Assembly (NCBI GenBank): GCA_001692895.1
Contig: KV748197.1
Location: 2,237,813 to 2,301,812, forward strand
Direction of reading: 5' to 3'
Source of the DNA: Cenococcum geophilum 1.58
Lineage: Eukaryota; Ascomycota; Dothideomycetes; Gloniales; Gloniaceae
DNA length: 64,000 nt
In this document: piece by piece, positions 37,469 through 46,800 of the stretch
Numbering within the stretch: the stretch's first letter is position 1
Layout: each line of letters begins with the position of its first letter
Position numbers and translations under genes: made by a program
The notes under the pieces: generated by a model
What the model saw: only the letters and a program-made list of their open reading frames with translations
Told to the model about the DNA's origin: nothing
The model's database searches: none

Positions 37469-37739
37469 TATATAATTGTAGCACCTATTATACCGACCGC
37501 GTGTTTACGCGTTCGGTACACCAGGTACGCGTTTACGCGTTTAGTGCACTAACCACTCGCTTACGCGTCTGGTGCACTTATAAAGCACTAACTAATTAGG
37601 GGGGAGGTGTATTAGTATATAGACCACGTAGTCTGCTTTATACAATCGACAGTTACTATTATCTAAACGAGCATATAATACTATACGTATTTCGTGCCCC
37701 TGGATCTAACTTACTCGTGCTATTAAATTGGTACGAACA
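37469..37739 (+). repeat. Copia-A 5' LTR
   Basis: Starts tatataattg (TGTATAAT in the other copy) and ends tacgaaca. It contains four ACGCGT hexamers within about 80 bp (37,500-37,570). Pairs with 46,530-46,800 at equal length. Confidence 0.95.
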
Positions 37740-38176
37740 CTGATTAGTAAGCGCGCATAGATTAGTAATTACTTAATACCTCCCCCGAGCAATATATAAC
37801 AGCGACCACCTGTTTAGACTTCTAGTACAACCTACTAAAAGGTCGGAAGTCGGGGATTACGGACTATTACCAACTCTGTATACTTATTTAAGTCTTAGTA
37901 CGGTTTACTAGAAGTTTATAAATGTGAATATAGACCCTTATAGAACCCCCTATTCTTAACCCCCTTAAACCTTAAACCTCTTTAGACCTTATGGAAACCC
38001 TTTACCCTTCTATAAACCGTTATAAACCCGTTAATCGCCCTTATGGACTACTATAAGACCTCTTAAACTGTTACGGACCCACTAATTAATTTTATGGACC
38101 GTTATAAGACCTCCTCCACCCGCTATAAGCTACTACTACCTACTACAGCTTATATAGACATACTACGCTATATAAT

Positions 38177-39640
38177 ATGGCAGATATAACTAAGCAAATT
38201 AGTAAAGGTTAAAAGAAGTAGAGTTAGGGAGTTGACCTTACGTCTACGGACGGCGTTAATAACTATATTAATTTCAAAATCCTTAAATACGGATACTATA
38301 AGCTTCTAAATAATAACCTATAGGAGTAATATAAGGAAGACTTTGCGGACTTTACGGAAGCTATTCTTAAGGCTTATAACCCTACTGCCGTCCATAACCT
38401 ATAAACCCTTTTACGTTACTAAGGTATATGGGTTAAAAAGGATAAATAAGTTACTGTTATATGGTCCTTATATAATATAATATAGGAGGAGGACTAAACG
38501 GAATAGACTAAAGAGGAAATCCTAGACTAGGTTAAAGCCACTAATAAACTCTTTACTTCTCCTAAACTTAATAGTATTACTAGCCTTATACCTAACCTAC
38601 TTAACTAAATTTGTTCTATAAACCTAAGCGATTTCGGAATTAATCTTACGGGCTAAAGTATACCTAGTACTTAAGTTACGGACCGTAATACCCCCGTAAA
38701 CCAAAATACGGACTAAAACCCTCCTATCGCCTAAGCTACAGATCCGTAACCTACCTAAGTTATAAATCCGCAACCCACTTAAGTAAAGACCTATAGTAAG
38801 GAGCTAGCTAACTTGGCTAAGCTCTATACCAACAAATCTAAGTATAGCGGTAAAAACGATAATTTTAACTTTAAACTTACTATCTTTACGGACCTCTATT
38901 GGAAGGCTAATATTCCTAAATAGGAATTTAGCCAAGCCTATTTCACTATACTGCGCGGCCTAGCACTTAACCACTACTACACTAACCTTAAGAGTAACCC
39001 CCTTGGTGTTCCCTTTAATAAGCTATATAAAGCTACGCGTAACTACTTTAAAGGACTAGAATATAAGCGTGATATTCTTACCTAATGGAATACAACTAAG
39101 TTACGGACCGTAATTAATAAGAATACCGAAAAATCGACTATAGAGTGCCTGTAAATTCTTATTAAAGACCTCCGCCACCTATAGCACGGTTTTAATATTA
39201 AGCTTTAAACAGACGACTTCCTATATAATAAACTCATTACGGCCTACTAGGAAGTAGAGCCCTGCAAGTACGCCTATTATAAGCCTGCAGACACCTTAGC
39301 TGGCCTTATTAATAATCTACGCTCCTCTATTGTAATGTACGAAGTCTTAAACCCACCAGGTAGCACTTAAGCCTTTATTGCGGATATTTAATATCCGTAA
39401 ATAGACTTAGACGTCTACTTTACGGACCGCCGCTACTGCTAGCAATACCCGTACCGACCAAGTCCCACCTATAACCCCCGTAGCAACTCCCGTACAAAAA
39501 CATACCCCCGTAGACGGACTAGCCAAAAGTGCTTCGTGTGTGGTAAGGAAGGATATTAGTCTATAAGGTATACCTAGGAAGAACGTAATAAGTCTAGGAA
39601 GAGACTTAATAGCCGTATTAGCCAGTTTATTTTAGAATAC
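38177..39640 (+). pseudogene. Copia-A gag with zinc knuckle
   Basis: It opens MADITKQISKG at 38,177 and reads VDLTSTDGVNNYINFKILKY, LYTNKSKYSGKNDNFNFKLT, FTILRGLALNHYYTNLKSNP. At 39,530-39,572 a CCHC-type knuckle CFVCGKEGY, stop, SIRYT remains, its third Cys changed to Tyr and His to Tyr. Gag would form the particle and package RNA. The start is chosen as the first ATG of the recognisable frame. Stops are TAA/TAG only. Confidence 0.85.
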
Positions 39641-39879
39641 AAAGGAGAGGAAGTAGAAGAGCCCCCTAATAAGTTAATAGAAGCCCTTATAATTAACTTT
39701 AACTTAGACGCTTAGGAATAAGAGACTTTAGAGACATTCCTAACCACTTTTGGACCTTTTACGGACAGCTAAGCCTTTAATATTACAACCGTATTAGCCG
39801 ACCGTTCCTTTATATACTTAGTTACGCCTAAAAACTATTCCGTAAGTACCCCCGTTATAAATATTATAGATTATAAGCA

Positions 39880-40300
39880 GGACCTATTTGCATATATTAC
39901 TATAGAACGCTATACCCCTAAGAAATTCTACGGTGTTATAATTGATATAGGTGCCTTTAAGAAGTCTACTATAGGCTATAGACAATACCTTATATATAAG
40001 ACCACTATAAATGATAATACAGATATTAATACTATGCAAACTGGGGCCGTAAACGTCTAATTCGGCATTGGCTTAACCGTATTAATTAGATTAGTTAAAG
40101 TTAAGACTCTAATTGGCCCAGTTAACTTCCACATAGTAAAAGCGGATACCCCTTTTCTACTCTGCCTTACGGATATAAATAGGTTATAGGTCTACTATAA
40201 CAACGTTACGGATACCTTAATTGGCCCCGTAACTACCCTAGGAAGCAAGCATATTACCCTGCCAATTATATAACAATTTAGACACCCGTTCCTTATATAA
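39880..40300 (+). pseudogene. Copia-A aspartic protease
   Basis: KKFYGVIIDIGAFKKSTIGY at about 39,916-39,975 corresponds to the DTGA/DTGC-type active site (Thr to Ile by ACx to ATx). The frame continues FHIVKADTPFLLCLTDINRL near 40,130-40,190, a segment typical of copia protease to pre-integrase transition. Confidence 0.75.
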
Positions 40301-40359
40301 GGAGAGACTCTATAGACCTATATTTAGGAATCTTTTAACTATAACCCGTGCTACCTTAC

Positions 40360-41420
40360 TAGTACTAAAATCTACCGCCTACACTGCCGTTTCGGCTACC
40401 CGTTAGCTAAAAAGCTATATAGAGTCCTTAAACGCTCTAGACATAACAACGTTAATAAAAAGGTAATTAACCACCTAATTAAATACTGCTCCTTTTGCTA
40501 GAAATACGGATATTCCTTAGGCCAATTTAAGTTTACCCTTTATAAAGACCTTAATTTTAACCACTTAGTGTACGTAGATATTATGTATATTAACGGCAGC
40601 CCAGTATTATATATAATTGACGAGGTAACCCACTATTAAGCCACCCGTTAGTTATAAAATATATCTATAAAATATACTTAGGACATTTTACGGACCTGCT
40701 GGATTAATATATACGTTAGACCCCCTAAGTATATTACCCACAACACTAGTAGGAACTTCATTAGTAAGGAATTCTAGCAGTATACTACGGCCATAGCTAT
40801 ATTAACAAAAGCTATTCTAGTTAAGGCGCATTAGTCTATTAGGCTTATTAAGCGAGCTTACCTAGCCTTATAGAGAGCTTACTAGATTATTATGGACGAA
40901 TATAAGGACATCTAAAAGGAACTAGCTCTATAGATGGCCGTAAAAGCCATTAATAACACCGCTAGCCCGGACGGATTAGTACCTACCCTTTTAGTCTACG
41001 GAGCCTATCTAAGGATAAGCAATCTAGGCCCTCCTGCCCTATCTATTATGGAACGAGTAGCTATAATATGGAAGGTAATAGCTGAAATGGTTAAATTACG
41101 GGCCAAACAAGTAGTTAATAGCGCCCTATATTACCGCAACGGACTAAATATAACCTTAGTTTATAACCTCCCGCTTAATTCTAAAGTCCTTATATAGCGT
41201 AAAAGCGGCAATTAGACGGGACCTTACCGTTTACTAGCCGTAGAAAACAAAACGTGCTGTATATAACTCCCTAGCGGACCTACTAGCTTTAGGAGCATAT
41301 CCGTAAAACCCTACTTTTGGCCCAAAAACACCTATGACATTAAGCTAGACGAACTAGAAGCAACCGCTAAACTAGATAAACTAGAAGCGACTACCAAATT
41401 AGATAAATTAGAAGCACCCT
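40360..41420 (+). pseudogene. Copia-A integrase
   Basis: Zinc-binding region: YRLHCRFGYPLAKKLYRVLK near 40,375-40,435 with a CSFC, stop, KYG tail near 40,490. Core: YVDIMYINGSPVLYIIDEVT near 40,575-40,630, TCWINIYVRPPKYITHNTSR near 40,695-40,750, and an open 87-codon stretch at 40,934-41,197 (VKAINNTASPDGLVPTLLVY, then LRAKQVVNSALYYRNGLN). The last is the conserved C-terminal part of fungal copia integrases. It is open only because few Gln/Trp codons occur there; it is not an intact gene. Confidence 0.9.
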
Positions 41421-41529
41421 TACCTACCCTAAAAGTCCTCTAAAAACCTACTAAACCTACTAAACCTACTATAAAGCGTAGCCGAGGATGCCCCTAAAAG
41501 CACCCTATAACTAAAAACCCCATAATAAA

Positions 41530-42340
41530 GAATTACCTAACCTCTGCAGGAATATCCGTAAGGCAATCTCCGCCTATAGATATATCAGTTCTAGTATAGG
41601 AAACCCCTTTTACGAACTTACGACGCAAAGAGATTAACGGACTACTTAAGAAGGGCGTCTTTGCGGTTATAACGGAGAAAGACATTCCGCAAGGCGTCCG
41701 TATATTTAACTTACGCTTTATTAACAAAATTAAGCACCCTAGTACTAATAAAGTCTTTAAAAAGTTAAGGCTTATTATATAAGCTTATAACGACTAGGGA
41801 AAGGACTTAGTCCTTACGCAATTACCTATAATTTAACAAGTTAGTTAACGGATTATACTTATACTTACGCCTAGACTATAGCAAACTAAGCATATAGCCC
41901 TATACTTACGGGATATCTTATAAGCCTATATGCAGTCTAATACCTACCTAAATAAAGACATCTTTATACAACTACCCCGCGAGCTTAACCTATAACTAGG
42001 AATAATTTTATAGGTTATAAAACCTCTTTATGGAGTACTAAAAGCCAGAAACTATTGGTTTAAGATATACTACTAGCACTACGTTAGTAAACTTAAAATG
42101 GAACAGTTAACCTACGACCCCTACCTCCTATACACCCCATTAATCGGCCTTAGTATTATTAGACTTTAAATAGATAATACCCTCTTCCTAGTAGACTAAA
42201 CCTTTGCAGACGCTAAAGAAACTAAACTATAAAAGGCAAAGTTCTTAGTAAAGCTGTAAGAGTAGTTAACTAAGCAGACTCTAATTAAGTTTAATGGAGG
42301 CTTAATTATATAAAAGGGCAACCTAATTAAGCTAACTTAG
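41530..42340 (+). pseudogene. Copia-A reverse transcriptase
   Basis: RRKEINGLLKKGVFAVITEK near 41,620-41,680, RIFNLRFINKIKHPSTNKVF near 41,700-41,760, LYGVLKARNYWFKIY near 42,030, and the active-site segment at about 42,163-42,195 reading L, stop, IDNTLFLVD (family form QTDDxLFL; second Asp now Asn). These are the copia RT landmarks in order. It continues into RNase H. A minus-strand ORF at 41,533-41,727 is an antisense shadow. Confidence 0.9.
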
Positions 42341-42399
42341 GAACGCCAAGCTTAAAACCTAAAGCCCGTTATAGTAAAGCCTACGGACCTTACTAGTTC

Positions 42400-42688
42400 C
42401 CATAGAGAGACCTATAAGACCGTAAATATAAAGGATTAATATGCTGCATAGCGTGCAAGAGGCGCCTATATTGCTATAGTCTGTTAACCTAAATCTGCCT
42501 ATAATTTATCCTTTGCGGCCTAGGCAATAGACCTATAAGAAGAAAATATTAAATAGCTTAATAAGCGCATTTAGTAGCAAATTAATAATGCAGTAAGGGG
42601 ACTTACTTTTATACCACTAGACCTAAATTCCCTTAGCTTACTAGCATTTATGGACGCCTCCTTTGCTAATAATAAAGACCTATTATTA
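42400..42688 (+). pseudogene. Copia-A RNase H, 5' part, cut by a LINE
   Basis: Reads YIAIVC, stop, PKSAYNLSFAAQAIDL, then LNSLSLLAFMDASFANNKDL near 42,622-42,680, the catalytic DxSF/DASFANN segment of copia RNase H. The frame stops at the LINE insertion. It resumes at 45,609 with NILYQSLIKSK-type and ILASKLYALAY residues. Confidence 0.85.
42676..42688. repeat. 13-bp target-site duplication of the LINE, left copy
   Basis: agacctattatta at 42,676-42,688 recurs exactly at 45,596-45,608 on the other side of the LINE. The length fits target-primed reverse transcription. An attaataataataataa-type tract follows on the inside, where the 3' tail of a minus-strand LINE should be. Confidence 0.85.
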
Positions 42689-45595
42689 ATAATAATAATA
42701 AATTCAATTTACCGCCCGTCCCGGTCCCCCTAGTGGGTCCACGTAGGCTAATACCTTCTATAGGAAAAACTCTAACTTAGAGAAAACCCCACCTTGGGCC
42801 GCGCTGGAGAGATAGCAGCGTTCCGACATCGGAGCGCCGGCGGCTCGCCTTCTACCTACCTTTAAGTCTGCATATTAAGCCAACTGGCCGCGCTTCGCGG
42901 ATAATCTTACTCTACCCCCTTCTTTCCTTATCCTTTTACCCTTATTCTTTTACCAGTCCTCTAGGCTTTAAAAGGGCTAGTATCTACTTATATCCTCTAT
43001 ATCCATTACCTTTACTACCTAAAACTAGGGTAAAATACCTAACTGTACTAGCTATTTTGCTGCCGCTTAGGCGCTTTTTTTATTATTTAGAACATTCTAA
43101 AGGCGTTTAGAGGCGCATTTTGCTATAAAGTCCGCCCTTTGGTAGTATGGACACTAAAACAGTATATAGTGGACTGTTTGCCTTATCTAGCTATATTCGT
43201 ACTATAGGAGAACCGCTAGTATACCGACGGATATAAGCTATATATTAAGCCCTATTACCTCTATATAAAGAAGAAATAGTACTATAGCCTCTACTTTTAT
43301 TAGGCCTTTATATAATAGAATTATAGGTTTCCCCTATAGGGTCTTCTACGTAGTTTCTATACGGTCTTTAGCCTTTGCCTACTACCGTTGTTGCTATTCT
43401 AAATCTACCTATTTCGCGATAAAGGTGGTTGCCTACCTTTAGTGCTAGTAACCTCCTATATAGTGGCGGCGCTCCGCCTACGCTCTACCGGCGTTCCGCT
43501 AGCCATACTTATAGGGGTTTATTACAGCTTCCCACTCTATATAGTCCTTCTAGTATACGAGGAAGCCTTATATCTTATTTTTATAGTCCTTTACGCGTTC
43601 CCTAAGCGCTTCTAACAGTACTAGTAACCGTTTTATTTTTTACTAGTACTTTACTAATATATTCCAGATACCGTTAAGTGCCTTTACTAATTCCTTTTCT
43701 ACCCTATTAAAGGCCGTCTTAGCGGCTCTTTAGAGGGCTATTATTTTAATATAGAGTTAGATTAGGGGAATAGCCGCTTCCTTCTCCATTACAGCTATTA
43801 GTATTTGCTAGTATGCCTCTATAACCCTGCGGAGACACTAGTTCTAGACTTTCTATAGTAGTTTAAGCAGGCTTTTCGCTAGCGTTCCGCCGTCGTCCCG
43901 TACTCCCTATACTTAGGCGCTATATAGCATCGCTAATTGGACGGTGGCTGTATATAGGAGGCGTAAGTGGCGCATTAATGGGCCCTATATAGACACGGTA
44001 ATCCTTAATATTACTTTAAAGGCTGTTAAGCCCTTACTCGCGGCCTTTTTAACCTATTCTTTCTATTAGAGCTTAGGGTCTACCTAGATCCCTAGGACTC
44101 GTATACTAGTTTTCTAGGGGGCTATCTTACAGCTAGTAATACGCACGGTGGACGCAAGGTCTACGGTGGCGTGGCGCCGTCGCCTTATAAAGTGTATAAG
44201 CTGGTACTTTTTAGGGGCGAACGCCGCCCTATATCGATTTGCCTATACAGCGTAGTAGTTATAGGCGGCCTCTAATTATTAACAGTTCTCTGCCGTGGAG
44301 TCCCCCTAGGTAATAAGGTTTATATTATCTACAAAGCTAAACCCTAGCGTGCCACTATTAGGGCGCTAGAATTCCTCTAACAGCTCTAATATAAAAAAGA
44401 GGAATAAGATTGGTAATAAGGGTGACCCCTAGGGGATGCCTGTCTATATCTAAATCTAGTTACTCTTATATCCTATAAACTTAATATAGGTTTTATATAC
44501 TGTTAGGAAGCTTTATACAAAGTCTATAAGCCACTTTAAAAAGCCTTTTCTTTTTAGAATATAGAGGAGCCTTTTATAGAAGACGTTGTTAAATACCCCT
44601 GCTAAGTCTAGGCTTAGCATTAACACTATACACCTACGGCGCGTTCGCTACGCCGTCTGTACGTAAGAGCTAAGTAGTCCTACCGCTAATAGTATAGATT
44701 GTTTACGCCTTACTCCCATCTAGTTCTAAGGGAATAGCCCATGCTCCTCCGCAGCCTTAGCTATAATATTGGCTACGTACTTTTCTAGGACTTTTACTAG
44801 CGTGTTTTTAAGGGTAATTGGTCTATAGCTGCCTAGGAGAGAGTAGTCTTTCTTTCCTTCTTTACGTAACACCATAGTTATGGATTCTTTAAGGCTTTCT
44901 GGTATTATTCCGCTGGTAAAGCAATGACTAGCTACTTCTACTAAATCTTTTATAATTACTAGGGCAACCACTTTAAGGACCTTATTTGGTATACCATTTA
45001 GCCCTAGGGCTTTTCTATTTAGAAGACTCCTAATAAGCTTACCGATTTCTTCTATTAAGATAGTAGGGCTAATGTTAAGCATATTTTGTTCCCTTATTGT
45101 CTTTATATCGCTAAGGTCTACTGTTTTAGTTTTAGGAAAGAACTTAGCTGCAAGGATATCAGCCTTTATAATATTATTGTCTGTTAAAAGATCCTTAGTA
45201 GACCTCCTAAGGTCTAGTAGATAGGGGTCCGCCTTTACTACGCTTGCTTTTCTGCTCCATTTTAATAGAGTCCAAAGTCCCTTATTATATGGTTTTAACA
45301 GGTCTTTAGTAAGTTTATAAACAAAGCGTCTTTAGTTATCATAACTGACTCTCCTAATCTCTTTTTGCAGTTAATTGTTTAATGCTAAATATCTTTAGTA
45401 GTCCTCGGGGTTGTTATAAGCTTGGAGCTGTCGTCGCGCCTATCGGGCGCCGGCGTGGAGCTGTGTGGCCTGTGGCGACTATTCTCGACGGGCTTGTCGG
45501 CTAGGCTGTGCTTGCGGGCAGTGTTCTTTAAGTGCTTGCTTAATCCCTTCCTGAAGGGCTTGAAAGGGGTCTTCAGATGTGGTCCAGTTAAGCTG
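42689..45595 (-). mobile_element. Tad1-like LINE, 5'-truncated, nested in Copia-A
   Basis: A minus-strand non-LTR retrotransposon of 2,907 bp bounded by a 13-bp TSD. It carries the RT and C-terminal region but no endonuclease, so it is 5'-truncated, the usual outcome of target-primed insertion. RIP is moderate in the centre. The outer ends (42,700-42,900 and 45,420-45,595) are much more GC-rich and keep many CpA/TpG. The tail at the low-coordinate end is a TTA-type repeat, not poly-A. RT landmarks include GIP, stop, GSPL and FVDNIN. I assign it to the Tad1-like group from general resemblance only. Confidence 0.88.
42950..45082 (-). pseudogene. LINE reverse transcriptase and C-terminal region
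   Basis: Minus strand from 45,082: MLNISPTILIEEIGKLIRSL, RKALGLNGIPNKVLKVV (KAPGPDGIPNE in the family, Asp now Asn), SYRPITLKNTLVKVLEKYVA, then across a TAG to LMLSLDLAGVFNNVFYKRLL, TGIP, stop, GSPLLPILFLFFI near 44,430, and the active site SFVDNINLIT near 44,330 (FADD/FVDD type, second Asp now Asn). It continues ENCQ, stop, LEAAYNYYAV, FAPKKYQLIHFIRRRR and LRLLYTATVQLAMLYSA. 44,726-45,082 is an unbroken 118-codon piece but only part of the domain. Confidence 0.9.
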
Positions 45596-45608
45596 AGACC
45601 TATTATTA
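45596..45608. repeat. 13-bp LINE target duplication, right copy
   Basis: agacctattatta, identical to 42,676-42,688. The Copia-A RNase H frame resumes immediately after it. Confidence 0.85.
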
Positions 45609-46060
45609 TAAATTGGCTTTATAATTATACTTACGGACCATAATTAGGACGCAAATATACTGTATTAGTCTTTAATTAAGTCTAAATAAGTAACCCGTAG
45701 TATACTAGCTTCTAAACTATATGCACTAGCTTATAGCTTTAATATAGCAGCCGCAATTAAATTAACAATCTAGAAGATTCTATAACTGGAGCAGTTACCC
45801 CTAGTTTTATATACCAATTTAAAGTCCCTTTATAACTGCCTAGTTAAACTAGGTATAACATAAGAGAAGAGGCTTATAGTCGACCTAATGTGCTTATATT
45901 AGGCCTATAAATAACGTAAAATTATAGAGGTTAAATGGATTAGCGGTAGAAACAACCTAGTAGACGCCATAACTAAGGCAAAGCCGTATTAAGCCCTTAA
46001 AACCCTAATTAACACGAATAAGCTTAACCTAAAGGTTATAAAATGGGTAGAACGGGACTA
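45609..46060 (+). pseudogene. Copia-A RNase H, 3' part
   Basis: After the LINE the frame continues: N, stop, DANILYQSLIKSK, VTRSILASKLYALAYSFNIA near 45,687-45,745, then LVDAITKAKPYQALKTLINT and NKLNLKVIKWVERD ending near 46,060. These are the conserved end of copia RNase H (SSVKSKRVTRSTLASELYA; DAMTKAKP; LKVIGWVERD). It joins in frame to the part ending at 42,688 once the LINE and one TSD copy are removed. Confidence 0.85.
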
Positions 46061-46529
46061 ACGGAGTACCTATAGTATGCCTACGGCCTATTAGAAGGCC
46101 GTACGGCTTATTATACGGCCTATTCTACGGACCGTAAGCTATTAGGTAAAAAATGGTAGAAAGCTGCAATGGAACTTAGTGGACTTATATAACCTACTAA
46201 ATTCTGCTATATTCTGCTAGGGTAGTTAAATCAACTAATTACGATTTTCTATCCCCGGGATGGAAAATTACCATTGGCTCGCTTAGCACTAGCGCCTTAG
46301 CGGCCCTTAAGATATAACTTACGGCTCGTCTACGGCCTGTTAAAGGGCTATACGGTTTATTTTACAGACCGTAAGCAGGACTTATAGCCAGCTTAAAGCA
46401 CCATTTGGAAGGCAGCCTAGACGGCACCTTAGGGGAGATTTCCTATATATTTTCCTTTATGTTTTATAGTTTTATTAAAGCAATTACGGAGGCTGTATAT
46501 AGGTGGTTTTATTTTTTAAGTACCGCTAG
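46061..46529 (+). other. Copia-A 3' noncoding region with shared hairpin module
   Basis: It contains two related segments rich in acggcctattagaaggcc and cggaccgtaagc motifs (about 46,080-46,140 and 46,330-46,380). Between them, 46,243-46,307 is a 65-bp module with a 12-base inverted repeat (GATTTTCTATCC / GGATGGAAAATT) that also occurs in Copia-B and Copia-C. No long open frame. Confidence 0.7.
46243..46307 (+). promoter_or_regulatory. 65-bp hairpin module, Copia-A copy
   Basis: Begins gattttctatccccgggatg, continues attggctcgcttagcactag, and ends cgccttagcggccct. The same 65-bp span occurs at 55,719-55,783 (Copia-B) and, inverted, at 49,814-49,878 (Copia-C). The inverted repeat is slightly damaged here by G/A changes. 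Function unknown: a conserved RNA or DNA structure is inferred. Confidence 0.6.
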
Positions 46530-46800
46530 TGTATAATTATAGCACCTATTATACTGACCGTGTGCTTACGCGTTCGGTACACTAGGTACGCGTTTACGCT
46601 TTTAATGCACCAACCACTCGCTTACGCGTCTAGTGCACTTATAAAGCACNAACTAATTAGGGGGGAGGTGTATTAGTATATAGACCACGTAGTCTGCTTT
46701 ATACAATCGACAGTCACCATTATCCAAACGAGTATACAATACTATATATATTTCGTGCCCCTAGATCTAACTCACTCGTGCCATTAAATTAGTACAAATA
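46530..46800 (+). repeat. Copia-A 3' LTR
   Basis: 271 bp, starts TGTATAATTATAGC and ends agtacaaata (originally ACA). One ambiguous base at 46,650. It is followed by the TSD tttag at 46,801-46,805. Confidence 0.95.

Larger units (their letters stand above)
37469..46800 (+). mobile_element. Copia-A: full Ty1/copia retrotransposon carrying a nested LINE
   Basis: It has two 271-bp LTRs (37,469-37,739 and 46,530-46,800), 5-bp TSD tttag, and internal order gag, protease, integrase, RT, RNase H (copia order). A LINE splits its RNase H (42,689-45,595); without it and one 13-bp TSD the element is about 6.4 kb, longer than the usual 5 kb because of a long gag and 3' noncoding region. LTR copies differ at about 23 positions, nearly all transitions. 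Every frame has TAA/TAG stops. It sits inside Copia-B, in the same orientation. Confidence 0.95.

Noticed and set aside
45422-45643. 73-codon plus-strand frame in GC-rich sequence
   Set aside because: It starts at TTG, lies antisense in the LINE 5' end and crosses the LINE/Copia-A junction.
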